Assembly: GCA_023488865.1 (NCBI GenBank)
Contig: JAMDDG010000304.1
Coordinates: 1-11,919 of the forward strand
Length of the DNA stretch: 11,919 bases
Reading direction: 5' to 3'
Source of the DNA: Bacteroidota bacterium
GTDB taxonomy: Bacteria > Bacteroidota > Bacteroidia > Bacteroidales > Prolixibacteraceae
The notes under the pieces were generated by a model. The model saw only the letters and a list, made by a program, of their open reading frames with translations. It had not been told where the DNA came from and ran no database searches. Made by a program: the position numbers and the translations under genes. Of the stretch, positions 5,818-11,730 are shown piece after piece. Numbering within the stretch: the stretch's first letter is position 1; the number at the start of each line of letters is the position of its first letter.

Positions 5818-7812
5818 TTACGGTGTGAACTTCTCCCTGTACTCGGATGAAGTTACCCTGAACTCCGTGCGGCGGTTAAGTTGGTGACAAATTTCGCATT
5901 CTTCCTCTTTTTTCAAGCTTTCAATAAACTGACAACTGAGCAATTGTCCTTTTTTCAAAAATGGGTTTATTTTTGTTATGCTTGCATCGACTGTTTTGGG
6001 AATTTTTTCCCCGTAGCCTTTGGCTGTAAGCCTTCCCTGCTGGATCCCTTTGGATATCAAATAATCGACGACCGATTGCGCCCTTTTCTGTGACAAAATG
6101 AGATTATCCGCATCATTGCCCCTGCAATCTGTATGCGCCATCAGCTCAATGGCAACCGTCGGATTTTCGTTCAGGAGGGCGACCAGGGTGTCTAAAGAAG
6201 CTATGGATTCAGGCAGAAGGTTCCATTTGCTCAATTCATAAAAGATGTTGTCAATCTTAATCGGCTGATCAACAGGCGTTAAATCCATTTTTACAGAAAA
6301 TTGCTTACCCTGATCATAACCGATGGTCGAGATGGATGCCTTGGTATTCAAGAATCCTTTTTTAAACGCTGTCACCAGATATTCTACTCCCGGTTTCAGG
6401 TTAAAATGAAAAGAGGCATCTTCAGACTTCAGCCGAAGCATGGTGCCATCGGTGCCGATCAAACGAACAACTGCGCCATCTAGTTTCCCTCCGGTCACTT
6501 TGTTGAAAAGTTTTCCTTCAATACTATAGGTTTTAGGTGGCAACAAAAACGAGTAGATATCATCTCCCCTGCTTCCATCGCGGTTACTGGAAAAAAGCCC
6601 TTTCTCCTCACCCGGATAGAATGAAATGGCAAAATCATCACCCGTTGAATTAATCGGAACCCCCATATTTTCAACTTTCCACTGCCCATTTTCCAAAGGT
6701 ATTGCCCTGTAAATATCGAGTCCGCCCAATCCGACATGCGAATCGGATGAAAAATAAAGTTCACCGTTGTCACGGATGAAAGGGAACATCTCGTTGCCGG
6801 CAGTATTGATCTGAGGTCCGAGATTACGGGGTTCGCCCCACTTGTTTTCCCCTGCCTTTTCGGCCATCCAGATGTCATTACCGCCAAATCCGCCGGGACG
6901 GTTGGATACAAAGTAAATTTTGTCCCCTGTTTTAGACACCGAAGGATGCGCAGCAAGCAGACTGTCATTGCCGATCGAAAGTTTTACTGCCCTTGCCCAA
7001 TTCCCGCTGACCAGCGTGGATTCAAAAATTCCAACTTTTGCATCTTTGCCTTTCTCTGTCTGAGAGCGGGTAAAGTAGAGGGTATTGCCACTGTTATCAA
7101 AGCTGGGTGCCCCCTCCTCTTCGATTGTGCTGACCATCAAAGATTCATCAATGCGCCTGGGCGGATCCCACTGTTTCTTCGCTGCATTGAAATCCGACCG
7201 GAAGATATCGGCATTGTATTCGCCCGTAACCGGATTTTTCACTTTTCCGGTCGCATCTTCCCGGGTAGAAGTAAAGACGATTTCTGTCTCAATCAAGCCC
7301 GGATAAACCGCTGCATAATCAGACCAGCGCGAATTGATCTCTTTCAGGTTTTCAATTTGATAGCTTGTCTTTTTTTTCAACAGTTCCTGACAGGTCTGGC
7401 AAGAGGTTATGCCATTGAGTGCACGCTCGTCTTTGGGATTTGAAATAAGAAATTTCTGGTAGTTTTGGATGGCTTCCCCATATTTGCCATTGGCCCGAAG
7501 CACTTCTGCATAGCGCAATAGTGAGGTTTTATCTGCAGGGTCCTTGTAAATAGCGCTCTTAAAATAACTTTCAGCCTGACGATATTGACCTATCTTATAA
7601 AAAGCTTCCCCAATTTTAAGCTGGATGGCTGCCTTGTTTTCCCGCCCTTTTGTCTTGGCATAAATATTCCGATAGGCTGCTATACTTCTGAAATATTCTC
7701 CGTTATCAAAGGAATTAGCCGCCAATCTGGTCAGGTGGGAAACGGAACATCCTTCACTCAGAATAAGCAACAACAGGAAGGCGAAAATGGATCCAGCTTT
7801 TCGGATCATCAT
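5818..7812 (-). CDS. PorE-like OmpA-family lipoprotein (TPR, beta-propeller, OmpA_C)
   Basis: A periplasmic, probably lipidated, peptidoglycan-binding protein of about 664 residues. The start MMIRKAGSIFAFLLLLILSEGC gives a signal peptide ending in a lipobox-like LSEGC. The longer frame from a TTG at 7872 would bury this signal. Domains in order (numbered from the preferred start): TPR repeats at about 30-140 (NGEYFRSIAAYRNIY, YRQAESYFKSAIYKDP, YGEAIQNYQKF); a PD40/WD40-like propeller at about 155-420 with repeated YFxSxR/N units; a carboxypeptidase-regulatory-like beta-sandwich at about 427-510; and a C-terminal OmpA domain with AHTDCRGND, the LSQKRAQSVVDYL helix and NRRTEFRV. A Cys-containing insertion (CEIC) precedes that last motif. 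This domain order matches PorE of the type IX secretion system in Porphyromonas gingivalis, but Bacteroidetes carry several paralogues with the same layout, so the specific role is inferred. It is divergent from the cyclophilin gene. Confidence 0.85.
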   Translation of the reverse strand: MMIRKAGSIFAFLLLLILSEGCSVSHLTRLAANSFDNGEYFRSIAAYRNIYAKTKGRENKAAIQLKIGEAFYKIGQYRQAESYFKSAIYKDPADKTSLLRYAEVLRANGKYGEAIQNYQKFLISNPKDERALNGITSCQTCQELLKKKTSYQIENLKEINSRWSDYAAVYPGLIETEIVFTSTREDATGKVKNPVTGEYNADIFRSDFNAAKKQWDPPRRIDESLMVSTIEEEGAPSFDNSGNTLYFTRSQTEKGKDAKVGIFESTLVSGNWARAVKLSIGNDSLLAAHPSVSKTGDKIYFVSNRPGGFGGNDIWMAEKAGENKWGEPRNLGPQINTAGNEMFPFIRDNGELYFSSDSHVGLGGLDIYRAIPLENGQWKVENMGVPINSTGDDFAISFYPGEEKGLFSSNRDGSRGDDIYSFLLPPKTYSIEGKLFNKVTGGKLDGAVVRLIGTDGTMLRLKSEDASFHFNLKPGVEYLVTAFKKGFLNTKASISTIGYDQGKQFSVKMDLTPVDQPIKIDNIFYELSKWNLLPESIASLDTLVALLNENPTVAIELMAHTDCRGNDADNLILSQKRAQSVVDYLISKGIQQGRLTAKGYGEKIPKTVDASITKINPFLKKGQLLSCQFIESLKKEEECEICHQLNRRTEFRVTSSEYREKFTP

Positions 7813-7888
7813 AGCATTTTTGATCGGTTTGTATCTGATTAAAGGTCTTTCTGCCTTAATTTTTCTACTCAATCAGCAAGAATACCGG

Positions 7889-7896
7889 CAAATATA
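7889..7896 (-). promoter_or_regulatory. Putative -7 element (TATATTTG) of the PorE-like gene
   Basis: It matches TAnnTTTG on the minus strand, 77 bp upstream of the preferred ATG at 7812 and 17 bp upstream of the alternative TTG at 7872. It lies in the divergent intergenic region shared with the cyclophilin gene. The -33 box is not convincing. Confidence 0.4.
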
Positions 7897-7929
7897 AATC
7901 AATTGGCAGAGAAATCTTTCGGAAAGAGG

Positions 7930-7937
7930 TATCTTTG
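7930..7937 (+). promoter_or_regulatory. Putative -7 element (TATCTTTG) of the cyclophilin gene
   Basis: It matches TAnnTTTG and is positioned 20 bp before the ATG at 7958, giving a predicted leader of about 14 nt. A TTG lies upstream at 24-bp spacing, slightly longer than the usual 19-21. Confidence 0.5.
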
Positions 7938-7957
7938 CCGAAACAAAAAATCAAATT

Positions 7958-8395
7958 ATGTTACAAGCAGAGATTCATACAGTCAAAGGGGTGATGAAAG
8001 TCAATTTCTTCGAAAAAGATGCCCCCGGAACCGTTGCCAATTTTGTCAAACTGTCCAAAGAGGGATTTTACGATGGGCTTACCTTTCACAGGGTTATCCC
8101 TGATTTCGTTATTCAGGGTGGTTGCCCGTTGGGTACCGGCACAGGCGGACCGGGTTATACCATCAAATGCGAATTAGACGGCGATAACCAATACCACGAT
8201 CGCGGGGTTTTGTCGATGGCCCATGCAGGCAGGAATACCGGCGGCTCCCAGTTCTTTATTTGCCACAGCAGAAATAACACCAAACACCTCGACCGTCAGC
8301 ATACCTGTTTCGGCAAAGTGTACGAAGGATTAGAGGTGATTGATGCCATCCGTCAGGGGGATAAGATTGAGAAGATCGTGATTGTTGAAGCATAA
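7958..8395 (+). CDS. Peptidyl-prolyl cis-trans isomerase, cyclophilin type
   Basis: A cytoplasmic single-domain cyclophilin of 145 residues with no signal peptide. It accelerates cis-trans isomerisation of Xaa-Pro bonds during folding. The catalytic block FHRVIPDFVIQGG with its Arg, the LSMAHAGRNTGGSQFFI core and the LDRQHTCFGKV motif are all present. The last has His at the position where cyclosporin-sensitive eukaryotic cyclophilins have Trp, as is usual in bacteria. The ATG at 7958 gives the standard short N-terminus and fits the TAnnTTTG element 20 bp upstream. A strong inverted repeat begins three bases after the stop codon. Confidence 0.95.
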   Translation: MLQAEIHTVKGVMKVNFFEKDAPGTVANFVKLSKEGFYDGLTFHRVIPDFVIQGGCPLGTGTGGPGYTIKCELDGDNQYHDRGVLSMAHAGRNTGGSQFFICHSRNNTKHLDRQHTCFGKVYEGLEVIDAIRQGDKIEKIVIVEA

Positions 8396-8397
8396 AT

Positions 8398-8477
8398 CAA
8401 TTTTAGATTTTGGATTTTGGATTTTGGATTTGGTCCCTGAGCGAAGTCGAAGGGTTCGAATCCAAAATCGAAAATTG
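8398..8477. repeat. 19-bp inverted repeat just behind the cyclophilin gene, enclosing a GAGCGAAGTCGAAGGG element
   Basis: The arm CAATTTTAGATTTTGGATT at 8398-8416 is the reverse complement of 8459-8477 with one mismatch. The interior holds further GATTTTG heptamers (three in tandem in all) and CCCTGAGCGAAGTCGAAGGG at 8435-8454, a sequence type I recall as a dispersed Bacteroidetes intergenic repeat. Its position three bases after the stop suggests it can act as a transcription terminator for the cyclophilin gene, but the form is that of a REP-like repeat rather than a GC stem plus T-tract. Confidence 0.65.
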
Positions 8478-8497
8478 TCCCCCTTCACGGACGCGGA

Positions 8498-8560
8498 TTT
8501 CGTGCGACAGGGCTTCCTATCGGGTTTCGTCCTTCAACCACACGAAGTCTTCGTTATTAT
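8498..8560 (-). repeat. 63-bp dispersed repeat, copy 1, directly downstream of the Fic gene
   Basis: It matches 10566-10628 at 57 of 63 bases in the same orientation, with the invariant core CTTCCTATCGGGTTTCGTCC. It ends 9 bp from the Fic stop codon. On the gene strand it is bounded by TTCGTG and CACGAA, with an inner GGAC paired to GCCC by wobble, so it can fold as an imperfect hairpin with an asymmetric bulge. On the gene strand it also reads NNEDFVWLKDETR-stop, but in a different frame from the Fic protein. Confidence 0.85.
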
Positions 8561-8569
8561 AGCCAGTGG

Positions 8570-9676
8570 TTATTCTAATTTAAAGTCTGCTAATTCGTAG
8601 TTTGCGTTTCGCCCTCCTTCGTCAGTTTGTTTCAGGATGCCTTTTTCTACCAGGTCTTTTATGTCCCGTAAGGCTGTGTCGGTAGAGGTTTTGACAATTT
8701 TAGCCCATTTTGAAGTTTGTAGTTTTCCCTCAAAATCGTCAAAGAGTTTGTTAAGTATTAAGCGTTGGCGTTCGTTGATGGGTGTGTGTTCGTGTAATTT
8801 CCAAAACTCAGCTTTACGCAATATTTTCCGTGTGGTGTTTTCGGTGGAGAGCATCGCATTTTTGAGACAATGCAAAAACCAGTCGATCCATTCGGTAATG
8901 TCGCCTGAACTATGTTGCACTTTTTGCAATACTTCGTAATAGCGTTTGCGTTCGGCCAATATTTGGTCAGACATACTGTAAAAACGTTCCCCGCTGTCTT
9001 CGGCACGGGCAAGCAACATATCGGTTATGGCTCTTGCAATTCTGCCGTTTCCGTCATCAAAGGGGTGAATGATGATCAACCAAAAGTGTGCTATGGCGGC
9101 TTTCAAAACAGGGTCAAGTCCGTTTTCGTTGTTGAACCAATCCAAAAACTTGTCCATTTCAGTTTTTACTAATCCGGGCTTTACGGCTTCGTAATGCACT
9201 TTTTCTTTTCCCATTGCGCCCGAAACCACTTGCATTTCGCCAGTTCGGTATCGTCCCACTTCTATTTCGTAAGGTCCGCTGTACCCAGTGGGGAAAAGCG
9301 CTGAGTGCCAACCAAACAAACGTTTTTCGGTTAAAGGTAAAGTGTATCGTTGGGTGGCATCCAGCATCATTTCTACAACGCCTTCAATGTGGCGGCTGCT
9401 CGACACAAGTCCTGCGGTGTTGATGCCCAAACGCCTTGCAATGGACGAACGTACCTGGTCATAATTGAGTAATTCGCCTTCAATTTCTGATGATTTTACC
9501 ACATCTAAGGTTAAGGCGTTTAACGTGGCTTCTTCTTTGGCAAGAAAGCCCAAAGCGTTCATTTGCCCTATTATTTTACCTTGCATAAGCCGCACCTCAC
9601 CAAATACGACGTTTATGGCTTTGTCCTGCCACGAAAAACCTGTCCAGTTTTTGTACTCGTAAATGTATTTTGCCAT
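8570..9676 (-). CDS. Class II Fic domain protein (probable AMPylase) with winged-helix C-terminus
   Basis: A 368-residue Fic protein; most family members transfer AMP from ATP to a Ser/Thr/Tyr of a target protein. The active-site motif HPFDDGNGR is at 204-212 (catalytic His, Mg-binding Asp, phosphate-binding Gly-Asn-Gly-Arg). The N-terminal inhibitory-helix motif SSEIEG at 62-67 fits [S/T]xxxE[G/N], which makes it a class II Fic whose Glu66 restrains activity. The N-terminus resembles DUF4172. The last about 70 residues (RQRLILNKLFDDFEG through TALRDIKDLVEKGILKQ) form a winged-helix DNA-binding domain. All key residues are intact, so it should be functional. Upstream is a double palindromic operator, suggesting autoregulation through that winged helix. 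No separate antitoxin-like small gene adjoins it. Confidence 0.93.
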   Translation of the reverse strand: MAKYIYEYKNWTGFSWQDKAINVVFGEVRLMQGKIIGQMNALGFLAKEEATLNALTLDVVKSSEIEGELLNYDQVRSSIARRLGINTAGLVSSSRHIEGVVEMMLDATQRYTLPLTEKRLFGWHSALFPTGYSGPYEIEVGRYRTGEMQVVSGAMGKEKVHYEAVKPGLVKTEMDKFLDWFNNENGLDPVLKAAIAHFWLIIIHPFDDGNGRIARAITDMLLARAEDSGERFYSMSDQILAERKRYYEVLQKVQHSSGDITEWIDWFLHCLKNAMLSTENTTRKILRKAEFWKLHEHTPINERQRLILNKLFDDFEGKLQTSKWAKIVKTSTDTALRDIKDLVEKGILKQTDEGGRNANYELADFKLE

Positions 9677-9691
9677 TGCCTGATCGTATTG

Positions 9692-9753
9692 TGCGGTAAA
9701 TATATAAATTAATTACCGCAAATATGCGGCAATAATTTTATTTTTTCACCGCA
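9692..9753. promoter_or_regulatory. Tandem palindromic operator upstream of Fic (TGCGGYAA-N13-TYACCGCA, twice)
   Basis: Four octamers lie at 9692-9699 (TGCGGTAA), 9713-9720 (TTACCGCA), 9725-9732 (TGCGGCAA) and 9746-9753 (TCACCGCA). They make two palindromes with the same 13-bp spacer and a centre-to-centre distance of 33 bp. Half-sites within each palindrome are 21 bp apart, two helical turns, as expected for a dimeric regulator. They cover -16 to -77 relative to the Fic ATG, and the spacers are pure A/T, suitable for overlapping promoter elements. The Fic winged-helix domain is the obvious candidate binder. Confidence 0.75.
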
Positions 9754-9792
9754 AGATACTTATAATCAGCCTTCTTTTTGACTACTTGCCAG

Positions 9793-9844
9793 CCTCTGGC
9801 GCGGAGTGTGTCCTGAAGTGAAAGGACACATTCCGCGCCAGAGG
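9793..9844. repeat. 52-bp REP-like hairpin downstream of the antitoxin gene
   Basis: A 21-bp stem (CCTCTGGCGCGGAGTGTGTC at the left arm) with a single G-T wobble encloses the 10-base loop TGAAGTGAAA. It begins 6 bp after the antitoxin stop codon and is much more GC-rich than its surroundings. It could terminate the toxin-antitoxin transcript. Its form also suits a REP element mobilised by a REP-associated tyrosine transposase, none of which lies in this window. It has no adjoining T-tract on the minus strand. Confidence 0.8.
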
Positions 9845-9849
9845 GACGC

Positions 9850-10152
9850 TCAAAGTTGCAAAGTCAATTTTAAATGTCCGCCAAGTCCTTGCTGTATAAT
9901 TTTCATTAATGTCGATAGTCTGATGTCCGATGAGTTATTTTCAATCCTTGAAATGTATGATTTATTTGTACCGCATTTTTCCGCAAGTTCTTCTTGTGTC
10001 ATACCAAGTTTTGTCCTGGCCTCTTCGAGTAAAACACCAAGTCGGAAAGACTCAAATTGTTGTTCCCATTGTTCCCGTTTGGGTTGTCCTTTCTTCCCGT
10101 ACTTTTTGTCGAGAATTTGGTCTAATGTTGTGATGTTACTCTTTGTTTTCAT
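9850..10152 (-). CDS. XRE-family HigA-like antitoxin
   Basis: A 100-residue protein with a lambda-repressor-type helix-turn-helix at about residues 38-92 (LGVLLEEARTKLGMTQEELA, then NKSYISRIENN, then STLMKII). Such proteins neutralise RelE/HigB-type mRNA interferases and repress their own operon. The frame is intact. Its ATG at 10152 overlaps the end of the remnant toxin frame (whose stop is at 10136-10138), the toxin-first arrangement typical of higBA. Because the toxin is broken, this is an orphan antitoxin that may still act as a regulator or protect against related toxins. A consensus promoter and a direct-repeat operator candidate lie upstream of the pair. Confidence 0.88.
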   Translation of the reverse strand: MKTKSNITTLDQILDKKYGKKGQPKREQWEQQFESFRLGVLLEEARTKLGMTQEELAEKCGTNKSYISRIENNSSDIRLSTLMKIIQQGLGGHLKLTLQL

Positions 10153-10382
10153 CCTGATATTCCTCCATTATTTTAAGTGCTTTTGTTGCTACCTACTTCA
10201 ATTCTAATTTCATAAAGTCCCTTTGCCCCTTCCAAATGCTTAAAATACTTTTCCGGAACTTGTCGGGTTACGCGAATTAAATTCAATGTCCACTCAATTT
10301 TTGCTTGAACATTGTCCGACTGATTCTCATAGAAGTCGAGAAAATAGTTTTTATACGCGATTACTTGTCTCTCAAAAGTCAT
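10136..10382 (-). pseudogene. RelE/HigB-type toxin, inactivated by an internal deletion and frameshift
   Basis: The first 66 residues (MTFERQVIAYKNYFLDFYEN to LYEIRIEVGSN) are a normal N-terminal half of a RelE/HigB-like ribosome-dependent mRNA interferase. The frame then runs into a stop after KST. In the next frame the sequence KALKIMEEYQDENK-stop follows immediately, which is the expected C-terminal helix and antitoxin-overlapping end of this family. The middle strands (normally YRIFFFDEG..VVLLNGFxKKTQKTP, about 30 residues) are missing. An internal deletion whose length is not a multiple of three, at about 10183-10186, therefore explains the defect. The catalytic C-terminal sheet is gone, so the toxin should be inactive. 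The start and promoter are preserved. Confidence 0.85.
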
Positions 10383-10386
10383 GGCA

Positions 10387-10418
10387 CAAAGTTAACTATT
10401 TAGACAACTATTTCCAAA
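10387..10418 (-). promoter_or_regulatory. Consensus Bacteroidetes promoter and operator of the toxin-antitoxin locus
   Basis: TTTG at 10415-10418 and TAACTTTG at 10387-10394 are separated by exactly 20 bp, the ideal TTTG-N19-21-TAnnTTTG arrangement, and the -7 box ends 5 bp from the toxin ATG at 10382. The spacer contains the direct repeat AAATAGTT at 10406-10413 and 10394-10401 (12-bp period), a plausible site for the HigA-like repressor. Confidence 0.75.
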
Positions 10419-10565
10419 TTTATTTTTGAAGATTTCTACCTGTGGAATGATTTATTTTGGCCTTGGATATAATATTCCGCAGCCTAACGCAGGGCGGATT
10501 GCGGGCGATACCCGGTGTATTGCTCTTGTGCAAATTAGAATTGAGGGCAATTGTATGGGCACGAA

Positions 10566-10628
10566 TTTAGTGCAACAGGACTTCCTATCGGGTTTCGTCC
10601 CTCAACCACACGAAGCCTTAGTTATTAT
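10566..10628 (-). repeat. 63-bp dispersed repeat, copy 2, directly downstream of the D12 methyltransferase gene
   Basis: Same repeat as at 8498-8560 in the same orientation; the six differences are scattered. It ends 15 bp from the methyltransferase stop codon. Here the inner stem GGAC/GTCC is perfect. Terminal GCAGCC (10630-10635) and GGCTGC (10480-10485) on the gene strand bracket a larger about 155-bp region containing the repeat and a GC-rich stretch at 10480-10530. The rest of the 10383-10643 gap holds nothing gene-like. Confidence 0.85.
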
Positions 10629-10643
10629 TGGCTGCTGGTGTTT

Positions 10644-11537
10644 TTATTTAAATCCATTTAATATAAGAACCGGTGATGTTAATCTTTCTGTAGAATTAGC
10701 AAAATCAATATTATCAGAGAAAATTAAGACTTCATCTCCAATTTTATTTGAGGCTCCTTGAGAAAGTTTATACATTATTTTTCTTTTCTCCGAGTAGAGA
10801 TTCAATATAAAATCATGATTATCATAAGACACCATCCATTTTTTATTTAAGTACCTTACATATTTAGAAAGCTTTTGATGGTCTTTCTTTGTATAGAAGT
10901 TCATATATAAATCTGCTCCCTTTTGAAAATATGGTGGGTCTAAATAAATAAATATATCATCCTTTTTTTTGTTCAGCTTGTTAATAAATGCAATACCATC
11001 TTGATTTGAAACACTTATCCTATGCTTAAATCTTGCAATTTTTTGAATACGTGCTATTAAATCATCCTTATTGAAACGAGCATTAATTTTATAATTACCT
11101 TTTTGCTCAATACCCCCAATAATACCACCTTTAATTACACCAGATATATTTGTTCTATTTAAAAAAAATGTAGATTTTGCTAAATCATATACATTTGATT
11201 CAATAGCATTAATCTGAATTTCTTTAAAATATCTCCAATTATCTAAAGAAACTTCAACATCTGAAATCCAATCACAAAACCTATCAGTATCATTGATTAC
11301 AGTTAACCAAAAGGCATAAATAGATTTATCATAGTCATTAATATAGATATGATTTACATATTCATCAAATAACAATCTTAATGCTAATCCTGCACCACCC
11401 GCATATGGCTCTGCATAGCTAACCCCTATTAAGTTATTTTCATAGAAAATATTTGAAACAAATGAAAATATAGAACTCTTTCCACCTGGATAACGCAATG
11501 GTGAAGGATACTTAATTATTACATTATTCTTTTCCAT
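10644..11537 (-). CDS. D12-class DNA adenine-N6 methyltransferase (Dam family)
   Basis: A 297-residue methyltransferase that transfers a methyl group from S-adenosylmethionine to adenine N6 in duplex DNA. Visible motifs: RYPGGK at 15-20 (N-terminal SAM-side motif), AEPYAGGAG at 42-50 (motif I), FFLNRTNISG near 124-133, and the catalytic DPPY at 200-203 followed by F. Size and motif order (motif I before DPPY) are typical of Dam/DpnM-type enzymes. The gene is markedly more A+T-rich than the housekeeping genes to the left, a sign of transfer. Its ATG overlaps by 14 bp the stop of an upstream frame on the same strand, so the two were co-transcribed. The recognition sequence is unknown; GATC is common for the class but not implied. 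With its damaged partner it may now be a solitary methyltransferase. Confidence 0.93.
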   Translation of the reverse strand: MEKNNVIIKYPSPLRYPGGKSSIFSFVSNIFYENNLIGVSYAEPYAGGAGLALRLLFDEYVNHIYINDYDKSIYAFWLTVINDTDRFCDWISDVEVSLDNWRYFKEIQINAIESNVYDLAKSTFFLNRTNISGVIKGGIIGGIEQKGNYKINARFNKDDLIARIQKIARFKHRISVSNQDGIAFINKLNKKKDDIFIYLDPPYFQKGADLYMNFYTKKDHQKLSKYVRYLNKKWMVSYDNHDFILNLYSEKRKIMYKLSQGASNKIGDEVLIFSDNIDFANSTERLTSPVLILNGFK

Positions 11538-11730
11538 GCGTAATTGTAATTATTGCACCAATCATAAAAGAAATTGCCATTGTTTGTTCTATATTATTTG
11601 ATGATTTATAATTATGTGCTCCAGTATGTAACAGTTGAACAATACTATTTTCAGTAACATTCTGATTCGACAATGTCGTTTTAATATCTTGGTCTAAGTT
11701 TGCTTTTGCATTTTTAAAATGTTTTTTAAT
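11524..11730 (-). pseudogene. C-terminal 68 codons of the methyltransferase's upstream partner gene, 5'-truncated
   Basis: An open frame reading IKKHFKNAKANLDQDIKTTL, then ENSIVQLLHTGAHNY, then EQTMAISFMIGAIITITHGKE-stop. It begins immediately after a TAG at 11731-11733 with no initiation codon, and its stop overlaps the methyltransferase start by 14 bp. LLHTGAHNY with two hydrophobic helices after it resembles the second half of HEPN/DUF4145-like C-terminal domains. I do not recognise the full protein. The missing first part of the domain appears to lie on the opposite strand just across the junction. It is non-functional as arranged here. Confidence 0.65.

Noticed and set aside
8498..8569. 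Extended C-terminus of Fic through ITTGYNNEDFVWLKDETR
   Set aside because: That peptide is out of frame with the Fic coding sequence, which stops at 8570; it would require a frameshift not needed by the family length.
8382..8600. 72-codon plus-strand frame after the cyclophilin gene
   Set aside because: It runs through the GATTTTG heptamers, the dispersed repeats and the antisense of the Fic end.
10480..10640. Integron attC site
   Set aside because: A GTTAGGC core is present at one end, but the complementary RYYYAAC box is missing at the other, no integrase is in view, and the second repeat copy lacks the core.
10426..10761. 111-codon plus-strand frame across the repeat and methyltransferase end
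   Set aside because: It is made of intergenic DNA, the 63-bp repeat and the antisense of the methyltransferase tail; the frame shared with the Fic-side repeat copy (FLSGFV-QPHE) comes from repeat identity, not gene conservation.
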